A DNA stretch of 64,000 bases from assembly GCA_019671135.1 (NCBI GenBank), contig JAHRHY010000004.1, forward strand, positions 1,984,001-2,048,000, given 5' to 3'. The position numbers and the translations under genes were made by a program. This stretch comes from Linnemannia hyalina. Its lineage: Eukaryota > Mortierellomycota > Mortierellomycetes > Mortierellales > Mortierellaceae. This document shows, in pieces, positions 9,834 to 21,400 of the stretch. Position 1 is the first letter of the stretch. Each line of letters begins with the position of its first letter. The notes beneath the pieces are model-generated. The model was not told where the DNA came from. It did not search any database and was given only the letters and a program-made list of their open reading frames with translations.

Positions 9834-12800
9834 CTATGAGATGAGATGGGATAATGGGTGAGTTGTAAAAGGAATATTATGAGATTAAGTATAATGAGCT
9901 AGGCTAGGGTAGCGTAAGATCGGCTAGAGGAGGTGCGTCTGCTCACTGACACAGTTCAGAGACCACAAACCTCCAGGCGGACATTTGAATCCAGGGATGT
10001 GCTATCCGCTTACAAGACAGAGTGTGACAAAACGGGAAAGCTGGAACCTCCAAACGAGGGTTCTTGAGAGGCATTTGGGCGAAAAGGTTACCTCTCTAGC
10101 CCGGAGAACGTAGGGTCTCTCAGTGTTAAGAGACAGGTACTCCTGCAGGCTCCTCCGAGTAAAGGTCGCAAAAAAAAAGAAATCGAGTGCGGAGCTGAAG
10201 TTCATGGTCAGGTACGGTACACGTAAAACACAACAGTACTGGATGAATGGTAAAGAAGAAGAGGAAATAGGGGTCTAGAGTTGAATGTAGCAGAGAGTGG
10301 AGAATGAAGCATTAATTCCGAGTTGTTGGGATTCACACCGCCCTTCCGGTGTACACCAGGAAGGATACGATCTTCTTGTCGTATCTTCTCGATTATCCAA
10401 ACAAACATATGGGATCATTTTGGTGGGGGAGATGAAGAAGAAGGAGGCATTTTGGCCGATTTATTGGATGCACAAGGGTAGATATGACGAAGAGCTACAG
10501 CAGATGGTAACTGTCCCCGGAGCATTTGTTGCGTTCTGTTTGCTCATTTCTAGCAAGCAAAGCCTCCCAAAAAAAAGGTTTCCATTTATTTAGTGCCCTC
10601 TCTTTTGGCTTCTTTATCTCCGCCGTGTCAAATGGGCTTGCAGAGAATCGTCATAACCTTATTTTCATACGTTCACAGTGGATACGACCGACCAGCGCTT
10701 TTTGGTCTGTGAAACCCAGAGTCCTGAACCTATCAGAACAGGCGCCATGTACGAATCCACTCATCCATTATCATTACAAAACAACAGGGAAAAAAAACCA
10801 ACAAAACGGCCTTTGTGGTGATACTCCAAATGAGGAAAGCACCCACAGATACTGTACAAATGTACCCTACCTTGCAGGTAAGAGAAGTGTCTTAGTCTCG
10901 ATTGCCATTTTTCTTCTTGGGTGGGTATGCAATGGTCGCTCCTTCTCAAGTGAATGCGAATGAAATGAGGGAAGGGAGGAAAGGAAGGAAGAGGCTGTAA
11001 TGTTTGTTTACCGAGGAGGGGAAACCAAGCGTACGAGACGCGAGGTATCTATGCCGCTGGATTATCGCTACATACCCCTTTACCCACGGGGGCATGTAAC
11101 AGAGTTGGTAAGGGGTTCATATCGCATCCCATCGTACGAGCATGTAAGAGGACGATGAAAAAAAAGGTAGGCGTGTACAACCATGAAAAGCAAAGAAAAA
11201 AGAAACACAACAAAGCAGCCGACCGGCTTAACGGCAGATTTGGGATCCCTTTAGACTTAGTTACGAACTAGCGAGTAACAGAGGAAGATTTTCGACCGAC
11301 CCAAAAACGTTAATAGAAAATCTTGACCGGTCTGTATTGTGTATCTGTGGAGAGTAAAGCGAAAGAAAAGAAACACAATAACAAAGAGAAAGAAGAAGAG
11401 CCCTGTAGAAGAGCAGGGCAGGGTGGAGAGGACAGGAGGGAAAGTAGAGAAGAACAAAAGGAAGGGAAAAAAAAGAGAGAGAGAGTTGCATTGACAGCGA
11501 GGATTCAAAGGGAACCGTCGTTAGGAAGAAGTGGCACATCAAATACACATAACCCACCCTTGATGTAAAATTACGGTCGTTTCGCCGGCCAATACTCGGT
11601 CGATAACAACATTCAACAACCACCAAACAACAAACAACAACAACGATGACATTATGACATTAGACATTCGACAATGAACATCGACAAAAATCAACTATCG
11701 ACTCTCAGGGGACTTAGACATGTGTCCACCTTCCTCTCTTGTTGCTTTTTTTGTGTCCCTGGTACAGTTCTGACCTAAAATGGTCGAACGGCCTGTAAAC
11801 AAAACCCTAAAAAGGGCGAAAACCCTGGGACACGCAAGAGAATCGACGAACGAAGAAAAGAAGGGAGTTTATTTGTTTGTTTACATTACAATCGTTGTTG
11901 TTGATTTTTTTCCCTATCATTTGTTCTTTGCCGTATGTGCATGTCCTTCTGGTCTTTGATAGAGGCGTGTCTGCGTATGTGTATGTATATGCGAGAGCGC
12001 GCGTGAGGGAGTGGGTCTTGTGCTGGCAGAAATAAGAGGAGCAGGGAGGAAGGAGAAAGAGAAACATGTTGTGTTTTGCGTTTTCTATGTAAGGATAATG
12101 TTGTTGTCTGTTGTCAGAAAAGAAGGGTCGACACCAAAGAGTAGAGTCGACTGCGAACAAAACCCCAATACGGCCAAAAGGACTTTTTTCTTTAATTGAC
12201 AGACAGAAACTGGTGTTTGACTGTCGGATAGATGTTGAGCCATCATTTGGCAACATTTGACTCGAGGAATGGCGAAGATTGGTACTGGCTAGGTACAAGA
12301 TGAATTCTCAGAGGCAAAAGCCGAGAAGCCAAATTTTGAGGATAGGCTTGCGAAAGGAGAACAGAGAAAATGAGGAGGGGTGTGCAAGGATGGCCGTGTA
12401 AAGGAAGGGAATGAAGAAGTTGAAAAGCTAAGAAATGAAGTGGGAAGAAGAAAGAAAAAGATGGGGGACAGTAGCAGCGAGGGGATCTAGTTCGAGGCTG
12501 GCGTAAACCAAAGACCAAGCTAACGAATGAACAGGGGGCGCAACAACCAGTGGTGATTGACAAACCCCGGGTTGAGCTTGTCGTCTCCGAAGGGAGAATA
12601 GTTCAGAGCAAATACCTGAACTAAGACCACAAAACAGTATAAAAAGTGACCCCTCGCCCCTCGTTTTCATTTCTCTTTTTTTTTCTGTTTTTCTTTGCTC
12701 TTCGTCTTTCCTACTTGCCATCTCATCCCCCACTCTGGTTCTTTTCTGCTGTTCCCCTTCGCCTTTCTTTCTTCATCCCCCTACCCTATCATACCCAAAA

Positions 12801-13054
12801 CACACTCTCTCCTCCACTTTGGTATGTCCATCCATCCTCTGCCTCACCCTCACATGTTCTCAACGCCTCCTCATCGGCTCGATTGCATCTAATCCTTAAA
12901 TGGACTAAGACCATTATTATCCACATTCATTCTAACTCTTGTACCTTACCTGTATCTCAATCATATCTAGTGTTTCTATAGGACCTCCTTCTTTCCCACC
13001 TCTTCTTCCAAAAAAAACCACGGCAAAACCCCCTCCTCCCATTAATAGCCCAGA
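9834..13054. other. Gene-poor stretch left of the DAACS gene
   Basis: 3.2 kb without a gene I can support. The plus strand is purine-rich between 11.3 and 11.5 kb (GA and AAG tracts). The last 400 bases (about 12,660-13,050) become strongly C/T-rich and are likely promoter and leader of the symporter gene at 13,055. Upstream exons of the partial minus-strand gene may hide in 9.9-11.5 kb: there are donor-like sites near 10,009 and 10,092 (minus), but the interval between the candidate exons there is too short for an intron. Confidence 0.5.
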
Positions 13055-14828
13055 ATGACTCCCAACAACGACCAGCCCGTCCTCTACTCGGATGAGCAGA
13101 ACCGTGGCAAAGTCGCCACTGCCTTTGCGCCCGTCACCAACGCCTTCAGACTGGTGAGGAAGCACACCAACCTAACTATCTGGATCGTTGTTGCCATGGT
13201 CATCGGTATCATTGTCGGCAAGTTTGCCCCCGAGTTTGCTGTCCAGATCAAGCCTATGGGAGATGTCTTCGTCCGCCTCATCGGAAACGTTGTCGTAAGT
13301 GTTAAAAGTCATCTACCTGGTCGTTTGAATTGTTTGTGTATTGTTGGTTGAACCAACTTCCCCTCGTCGTCCTCCTTTCTTCCCCAGGGAGAAAAGATTG
13401 AGTTGGCCTCTGTGGACGCGCTAGTCCAAACATCCTACTTGTCCTAGCCTACCAATGAGAATGACGCTCACACTTCCCTCTTCTCTTCTCTGCTCTCTTT
13501 CTACGCCATTTCCCTCCGCGTAAACGTCCATTCACCGAAATTAGGGTCCTTTGATTTTCTCCACCCTCGTCGTCGGTATCGCCGGACACGGCTCTGACAT
13601 GGCTAGAGTCGGTCGCCTGGCCTTCAAGTCCATCGTCTACTTCGAAATCGTCACCACCTTTGCCCTCCTCATCGGTCTTCTTGCCGTCAACATCGCCAAG
13701 CCCGGTTCAGGATTCGTTGGCCAGAGCATCGACCCCCCCTCTGACCTTCCCACCAAGGAGATCACCTGGATCACCGAGATGGAGTCCATTGTCCCCCTGA
13801 CCTTCTTCCTCGCCATGTCTGACCACACGGCCGTTCTCGCCATCGTCTTCTGCGCCGCCATGTTCTCTGTCGCCATTATGAAGGCCGATGAGGAGTCCAA
13901 GAGAGTCATGATCGCCTTCAACTCCTCGCTCTCCCTCATCATGTTCAAGGTCGTTGAGCTCATCATGAACTACGCCCCCATCGGTATCGGATGCGCCATT
14001 GCTGCCACCGTCGGCAAGTACGGCTTGGGTGTCTTGATCGTCACCGGCAAGTTGGTCGGAACGCTCTACGCCACCTTGATCATCTTTGTCCTCCTCGTCC
14101 TCCTTCCCATCCTCTTGATCGCCCGCATCCCTCTCGTCCAGTTCATCAGAGCTGTCGGCCCTCCCTTCCTCATGGCCTTTGCCACCGCCTCGTCCGAGTC
14201 TGCCCTTCCCAAGGCCATGGAGAACATGGTTGCCTTCGGCTGCCCTCCCGAGATTGTTGCCTTCGTTATCCCCACGGGTTACTCTTTCAACTTGGACGGT
14301 TCTACCCTCTACCTCGCCCTTGCCTCCATGTTCTGCGCCCAGGTCGCCGGTGTCACCAAGACTGTCGGTGAGCAGATCGTCATGATGCTCACCCTTATGT
14401 TGAGTTCCAAGGGTGTTGCCGCCGTCCCCCGTGCTTCCTTCATCGTCTTGATTGCCACCTTGGGTAACGCCAACATTCCCCTGTACCCTCTCTCGTTGAT
14501 TATGGGAGTCGATGCCTTCATGGATATGGCCCGTACCTCGATCAACGTTCTCGGAAACATGACTGCCTGCTGCATTGTTGCCAAGTGGGAAGGTGCTTTC
14601 CGTGACGAGGCCTGGCAGGCCCGCCAAAACGGCGAGTTGCTCGATGGCCCCACCATGCAGGAAGTTGATGTTGAACAGTTCTCGCAGATCCAGCACCACG
14701 GTAACGACCACACCTTGGGCGGTTTCCACGCCGAGAAGGCCTCCATCCACTCAAACTCGTCTGCTGTCGAGACCCACTCTGGATCGTCTGCTCAGCAGCG
14801 CCACCACAACGGTGACCAGATCGTGTAA
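13055..14828 (+). CDS. DAACS-family dicarboxylate/amino acid:cation symporter
   Basis: Exons 13055-13294 and 13545-14828 give 507 residues; the intron is 250 bp, phase 0 (GTAAGT/TTAG). The join FVRLIGNVV/GPLIFSTLVV restores the helix-3 signature of the family. Eight membrane helices and two re-entrant loops are expected. The serine-rich HP1 motif appears as ATASSESALP, and the substrate/sodium site as PTGYSFNLDGSTLYL. HP2 contains SSKGVAAVPRASF. The NLDG form, instead of the NMDGT of animal glutamate transporters, is what bacterial DctA-type C4-dicarboxylate carriers have, so succinate, fumarate or malate uptake is more likely than glutamate (inference). The cytosolic tail after about residue 450 is hydrophilic and His/Gln/Ser-rich. 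It sits at the plasma membrane or an organelle; no targeting signal is obvious. Confidence 0.9.
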
Positions 14829-15218
14829 ATTTTAGTTTAGTTATCATCCCATCTATTCTGTACTTCATTTTTTACTTTTAACGAGCGTAGCGGATCCTTC
14901 GCTGTAAATACCCTCCTCTTCGTTCGTACTCATGTTAAATTACCACAATAAAACCAAAAGTAATATCACACTCTTTCCATTGCCTTGTGTTTGTGGTGCC
15001 CATGGAGTCCTCCTGGGAAAAAAAAGCAAGTTTGGGCAACTGATCAGTCAATTTGGTGGCTGAAACTTCTATGTGTACGAATTTTTTTATCTCGAGCCAA
15101 GTCTGCCCTGTACGTGAGTCATCGAGGGTGTGCATTTTTTTTTCCCTTCAAAAGTACGCTTTTCGCAGTTCTTTTCCTCACCTCATACTTTCTTTTTTTA
15201 AATCGATCAACAACCATC
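14829..15218. other. Short intergenic region before eIF2B epsilon
   Basis: 390 bases holding the 3' UTR of the symporter and the T-rich promoter of the next gene. No other gene seen. Confidence 0.7.
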
Positions 15219-18169
15219 ATGCCACCAAAAGAGAAAGTCGAATCTTCAGAACAGGTCCTGCAGGCCGTCATTCTCGCCGACAGTTTCGACGAACGCTTCC
15301 AGCCCATCACCCTCGAGACCGCCAGAGTAAGGCTCAATCCTGCCAGAAACAGAGCGGAGAGGTCGTGGAAAAAAAGAAAAAAAAAAAACACTTTAAAAAC
15401 ACGGGCTGACCCCCATGTCGATGTTCATTGTGTTTTTTTTTTGTAAATGACTACTAGTGCTTGTTGCCACTGTGCAATGTGCCCTTAATCTCGTACACCT
15501 TCGAGTTCTTGGCTGTCGCAGGCGTTCAGGAGGTCTTTGTCTTTTGCTGCTCCCATTCCGACAAGGTCAAGGCCTTTGTCAAGTAAGATCTCGTCCCCCC
15601 CCCACCCTTCCTCCAACGCGCTTTGTTCACCACTTCTGTTTTGTATAAACAAACACGCCAGTACCGAAACCAGGATTGCTCATCATACACGTCTCTTACT
15701 ATCATACCAACCATTTGTTTTAGGAAATACGAAAAGTCATCCAACATGAAGATTAATACGATCGTGTCGCAGGAGTTGATGTCGGTCGGAGACGCTATGA
15801 GGGAACTGGACGCCAAGCAGTTGATCGACACGGACTTTATTCTCGTCACAGGAGATGTTGTCTCGAACATGAAGCTGGATCGGGTTCTGGAAGAACATCG
15901 TGCTAGGAGACAGGCTGATAAGAGCGCTATTATGACCATGGTCCTCAAGAAGGCTAGCCCGCAGCACCGGAGTCGGTATGTGCTTTTTTTTTACTTGTTT
16001 CTTTTGACATGGTATTTACGTTGTTTTGAGTCACTGATGATATCAATTGGATGGCGAAGGAGTGGCGGTTCATGGCATGGCATACAGGAGCATAAGCACA
16101 TTGGCAACGGCGAATATCGATACCGGCGCATTGGCAGGTTTCTAAGACGGTGTCAAAGAAGGAAGAGTGAAGAAGCGAGGAGTCGTGATTGTCACGATGG
16201 CTGCAACATGAGTCATCAATTGGAAGCGTCAAATACAATGGAACAGTGGATACACGGAGCAACCTGCCGATACCGTGCTCCAAAAATAAAGGATGTTGTA
16301 GATGCCGTTTAACTGACAGTTTTCATCTGCGCCTTCTGTGTTGCGAAATAGTTCGGTCGGAGACGGATCATTGTTTGTTTTGGACCAGGGATCAAAGGAG
16401 TGCTTACACTACCAGCCCGTCAAGGCCTTCAAGAGCACCCGCGAGGACAGGCGCATGACCATGAACATGGAAATCTTTGACAAGCACCCCGAGATCCAGC
16501 TCCGCAACGACTTGATTGATTGCCAGGTCGACATTTGCTCGGTCGAGGTCCCCGCCTTGTTCACAGAGAACTTTGATTACCAGGATATTCGCGCGGATTT
16601 CGTCCACGGTATCTTAACCTCGGATCTGTTGGGCAAGACGATTCATTTCCATGAGGTGAGCGATGTCTATGCGGCTCGTGTCCGGAGTACGCAGATGTAC
16701 GATGCTGTCAGCAAGGATATCATCTCCCGGTGGACGTTCCCAATGGTTCCTGATAGCAATTTGCAGGTTGGGGATTGCTATGAGTACCGACGGGGGTTGG
16801 TCTATAAGGAGAAGAGCGTTGTTTTGTCCAGGACCTGTGTTGTTGAGGAGAAGGTTGTCATTGGAGCCAACACCCAGATTGCTGAGAGGGCTGTTCTCTC
16901 CAACTGTGTCATTGGCAAGAACTGTATCATCGGTAAGCAAGCCATTTTATCAGTACGACTTTGGAAACAGAAGGATCGCAATGGCAAACTTTTTTTTTTT
17001 TTTTTTGGCTAACGTGTCTATATTCTTACCAATATGATGATGACCGTAGGCGCGAATGTCAAGATTGATAACGCATATATTTGGGACAACGTCGTAATCA
17101 AGGACAACTGCGTGGTTCAGCAGAGTATTATCGCCAACGACGCCGTCTTGGAGCAAGGAGTCACTATCAGCAAGGGATGCCTGATCTCTTTCAAGGTCAC
17201 GGTCGGTGCCAACACCACGGTACCAGCCTACTCCCGACTCACAGCATTGGCCGAGGGCAACGAGGACGATTCGGACGCAGAGTTGATCTCAGACCCTGCT
17301 GTCGTCGGTGCTACTGGACGTGGTCGCTCCTTCACCGAGGCTGAGGGCTCGGACGATGAGGACGATGAGGAGGATCCTAAGAACAAGCAGGTCAGCATGT
17401 TGGCTTTCGATATGTCGGAGCTCAAGTTGGCTGCCAAACAGCAGGAGGACTCTGCCTCGGATTTCGAGTCGGAGGCTTCGGACTTGGAGGAGGACCTTAT
17501 CAGTCCTGAGGAGGAGTTGGATCGTGAGGTCGCGGCTACTTTGGACCGTGCCTTCCAGGACGGTCACGATGTTGATATTGCGGCCTTGGAGTTGAACACT
17601 CTTCGTATGGCGACGTTCTCGAACTTCAAGGAGATGCGCAAGAGAGTTATTCCTGGTGTGTTGAAGCACATTGACCCAGTCGCCAAGGCTGGCAGTGGAA
17701 AGACCGCCAAGGAGATTCTAAGCCGTTGGGGTCCTTTGGTCGGAAAGATGATTCACGACGAGGAGGATCAGGTCGATGGTGCTCATGTTCTGCACAGGGT
17801 TTGCGCGACTTTGTATCGTGATGTGACTCAGGCACAGAAGGTGTTTGCCCCCGCATTGAGGTACTTTTATGACGAGGATATCCTGGAGGAGGATGCAATC
17901 CTGGAATGGTACCATTCGGAAAAGAGCCAGCAGGGTACCGACATCGAGAAGAAGCTCCGCGAAGTCGTAAGTTTTGTTGTTTATCATAGATGTTGGAGTT
18001 GACATTTTGAGATGCATGATCTGGTAAGCAAATACTTACGCCTTTAGTTTTTTTTATTTTCGCGACCTTTCGTGCGAAATAGGCCGCTCCTATGATCCAG
18101 TACTTGGAGCAGTCGGATTCGGAAGAGTCGGACGATGAGGATGATGAGGAGGACGAGGACTCTGAATAG
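15219..18169 (+). CDS. GCD6: Translation initiation factor eIF2B subunit epsilon
   Basis: Catalytic subunit of the eIF2B decamer, the guanine nucleotide exchange factor that recharges eIF2 with GTP in the cytosol. Exons 15219-15326, 15458-15582, 15724-15975, 16352-16932, 17050-17966 and 18083-18169 give 689 residues (yeast Gcd6 is about 712). Residues 12-240 form the nucleotidyltransferase-like domain (start [17 protein letters not shown], then [11 protein letters not shown] and [19 protein letters not shown]). Hexapeptide left-handed helix repeats run from about 325 to 415 ([20 protein letters not shown]). Next come an acidic linker ([13 protein letters not shown]) and the C-terminal W2/HEAT exchange domain, about 500-689, ending in an acidic tail ([18 protein letters not shown]) like the acidic AA-box that contacts eIF2. 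Intron 3 is 376 bp, well above its neighbours. Convergent with the tricalbin gene, stops 252 bp apart. Confidence 0.95.
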
Positions 18170-18421
18170 AAACGTTACCTTTTACCACCACCATTATTAA
18201 AAATCAAGATGTATTCATACCATGTTCATCCTAACAGACCAGTAACTCGCAACAATAAGACGAAAAGGTGTATGTGAAAAATGTACAAAAGCTCAAGCTG
18301 TTTATATTTTATGCTCTGCTTTGACCCCTCGTCAACCAACAGCAACTCCTCCCATTCGTATCCAACTCGCCATCAAACCGGTGATGGCTTTTGGCCTACT
18401 TTTGTGTGGAGGTGTAACAGA

Positions 18422-21400
18422 TTACTTGCGGCTGAACAGGCTGCGCTTCCGCTGGGCGCCATCACCGTCGTGGGTGGGATCATACTCGATCATGAGATGC
18501 AGCTTGCCTCCAGAACCGTTCAACGGTGCCCAGAAGTCAGCCTTGTACTCGCCAGGGTGTGCCTCAGTGGCCGGTTGGATGTACTCCCACAGCCTCAAGT
18601 CAAACTCGCCCAGATCCTTATCGCTTCCAATCGTGTTGTGGTCGCGAACAAGGAAGTTGATCGTCACAGGGTGGCCAGTCAATCCGGGGATGGTTGCTGA
18701 CTCGTTCCAGCTAGGCGACAAATTCTCCTTCTTGACCTTGGTCTTCAACACCGTCTTGCTGCCATAGGATACCTTGACGTAGGGATCACTGAGACCGCTC
18801 TTGTCAACGCCAGCGAGCTCTGTTGCCTCAATGACGTGGATCGTTAAGTTGCCGGGCTCGCCAACAATCTCGCCGTTGTCAAAGACAATCGACGTCCGTG
18901 AGCGGGTCGATCCGACGCTTGTCCGGGGAAGAGTAGGCGAAGCGACGTTGAGGGAGGCCTCAGAGTTGGAAGGACGAATGGCCCCCATCTCGGGGGTGCT
19001 GGGAGCATTAGGCATCATCGAAGCTTGGACTTGAGGAGCCTCAGCAGGGACGGAGGACTCCAACGACGATCGAGAATTCCTACCGTTCAGTCCCAGGGCT
19101 GATGCTCCTGAAGAGAGACCACCAAAGACACCCTTGCCAACAGATCCTATACCCTTGCCAACAGCTCCAACACCCTTTCCGACAGTGCCAACGCCCTTGA
19201 GAGCGCCTTTTCCGACAACTCCAGTGACATCGACAGCACCTTGACCAAGAGCACCAACTCCACCAGCGACGGCACCAACTCCACCAGTGACGACATCGAC
19301 ACCAGCCATACCAGCCTGGCCAATCATGTTTCCACCAGACGACACCAAGTTGACTCCCCCACTAATGAAGGTCGAGCTAAAGCCAGTCATGGACTTGTTT
19401 GATGACAAAAACTCGGGGATGAACTTAAGACGCAACTGAACCTCGCCCTGTTTCTGCTTGTTCTGCAGAGGGACCAAGAACTCGTTGGGCAAGACTAGCT
19501 GGATAGAACGAAGATCCAAGGCGCCGACGCCGAGAGACTTGGCAGTCGAGAGCTGGTTCCAGTCAAACACTTCGAATGTGAACTGATCCTCTGCACGAGA
19601 AGACTACAATCAGAAGAAATGGACGAGTGTTAATGCCAAGGTATGATGAAGATACTGCAGTCCCGGCAAGCAGACAACACTTACGATAGGCTGGACAAAG
19701 GTCTCGTTGTATTCGGGGTTGAGGGTCTTCTTAACGACCTCGGACTTGTGAACCTCCTTGCCATTCAGCTTGAAGACAACATAAGGGTCACTAGCGCCGC
19801 CACGGTCAGCAGCGATCAGGTTCTTGGCACGGACAAGTGTCACAGTCAGGTTACCCATGTCTAGACAAGCAAAATGAAGCTTAGTCAATTAAACAAATCA
19901 GATACATAACGAGCATAACATATTGGTATAAAGACAAAAGACTTACTGTCCAAACGCTCCTTGGGGAGGAGCTCGATGGGAACAGGGTAGTACTCAAACT
20001 TCAAGTGGAGATTGCCACGCTTGTCAGTCTTGTCCAAAATAGGGAAGTAGCCACCCTCGGCAGGGGTGCCTTCGAGAAGACTTTGGATGTTGCTGGAGAA
20101 GATGCCAATGACGGGGTCCTTTTCCATCGTCGACTTCTCCTTGACAATGACGACCAGCTTGGCGTATTCGAGCTCCTTGACAAAGATATCGGCAACCTCG
20201 TTCCACTTGGGGTTGCGGGACTTTTGGAGCTGAGACTTGAACTGGTAGCTGTCGCTGTCGACGTAGAACTCGCAGTAGGTGCCAGAACGATCCAAATCAG
20301 CCCCGATCAAGTGCGTCACCAGGATACCAGAGTCAAAGTCCAGAGCCTCATGAGCGTAGATGGTGTTGGGTGGCAGGGTAACAGCGGCGGTCTCCACAGC
20401 GACAGTGTCAAGGTTCTCCAGGTTGGTGGGCGAAGGGCGGGTGGTCTCGACACTCTCAACGGCAGCGTTGTCGTCGGGGAGGGCCGTGGCCGCCTTCTCT
20501 GCCGCGGTGGCCTCCTTGGCAATTCTGAGCGAGGGGTGGAAGGAGATCTCGTAGTTGAGCTCACCCTTGGTCGAACCGTCCTTCTGCTTCAATGGGGCCC
20601 AGCGGTTGATCATAGGGCGAGCAGCATATCCAGCCTTATCAGGCAACTCCTCAACAACCTCGCTGATATTGAACTCGGTCTTGCCCAATGTCCTGTCCTT
20701 GGTAACCTTTTGGAAATCGAAGCACTCAAACTCAAACTCCTGCTTCATCGAGTTGACGGTGACATAGTGGATCTCATTCCAGACAGGGTTCAAGTTGCTG
20801 TCGATGACCTTGGTCTTTCCGCGACTCATGCCCTTTTCTCCAGTGATGACCACATAGGGGTCCGAGCTGCCACCAATCTCAACGTTGCGGAGATCGCGTC
20901 CGCTGAGCAACTTAACACGGAGAACACCAAAGGCATTCTTGTGGACGCTGGGGTTCAAGTCGTCGCCCATCAGGATTGGCTTCCAGACTCCGGTCACCTT
21001 CAGCTTTCCGGTGCCATCTCCACCCTGTAGCGTAGCCCAGTCGACCTTGTCAGTAGTATCCTTGATCAACCTGCTGGCAGGAGCTCCGTACGAACCAATG
21101 ACGCGATCCTCTGAAACAACCTCGACGGTGATCTGGGCAGCCTCAAGGTCAGTGATGAAGAGGTCGACATCGGCACCCCAGGCAGGGTTGGCTCCGATCA
21201 TCTTCTTGGTGGTGTGAGCGAGACGTCCGTTCAAGTAAACCTTGCAGAGTGACTTAGTCTTTCCGGTGCGGGCAATGTCCTTAGCCTGGGCGAGGTTGAT
21301 GGCCAAGATACCAGAGTTGGACTCAATAGGGGCAGGCTCTATGCCATCGACAGCTGGGCCAGGGACCTGGACAGGGAAGTAGGCGGCACGAATACGAACG

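Noticed and set aside
13707..14750. 347-codon antisense frame in the DAACS gene
   Set aside because: Shadow of a strongly biased coding strand; Asp/Gly/Glu-rich, with no family similarity.
20005..21030. 341-codon plus-strand frame inside tricalbin
   Set aside because: Antisense shadow of the C2-domain exon; the minus strand carries clear SDPYV motifs.
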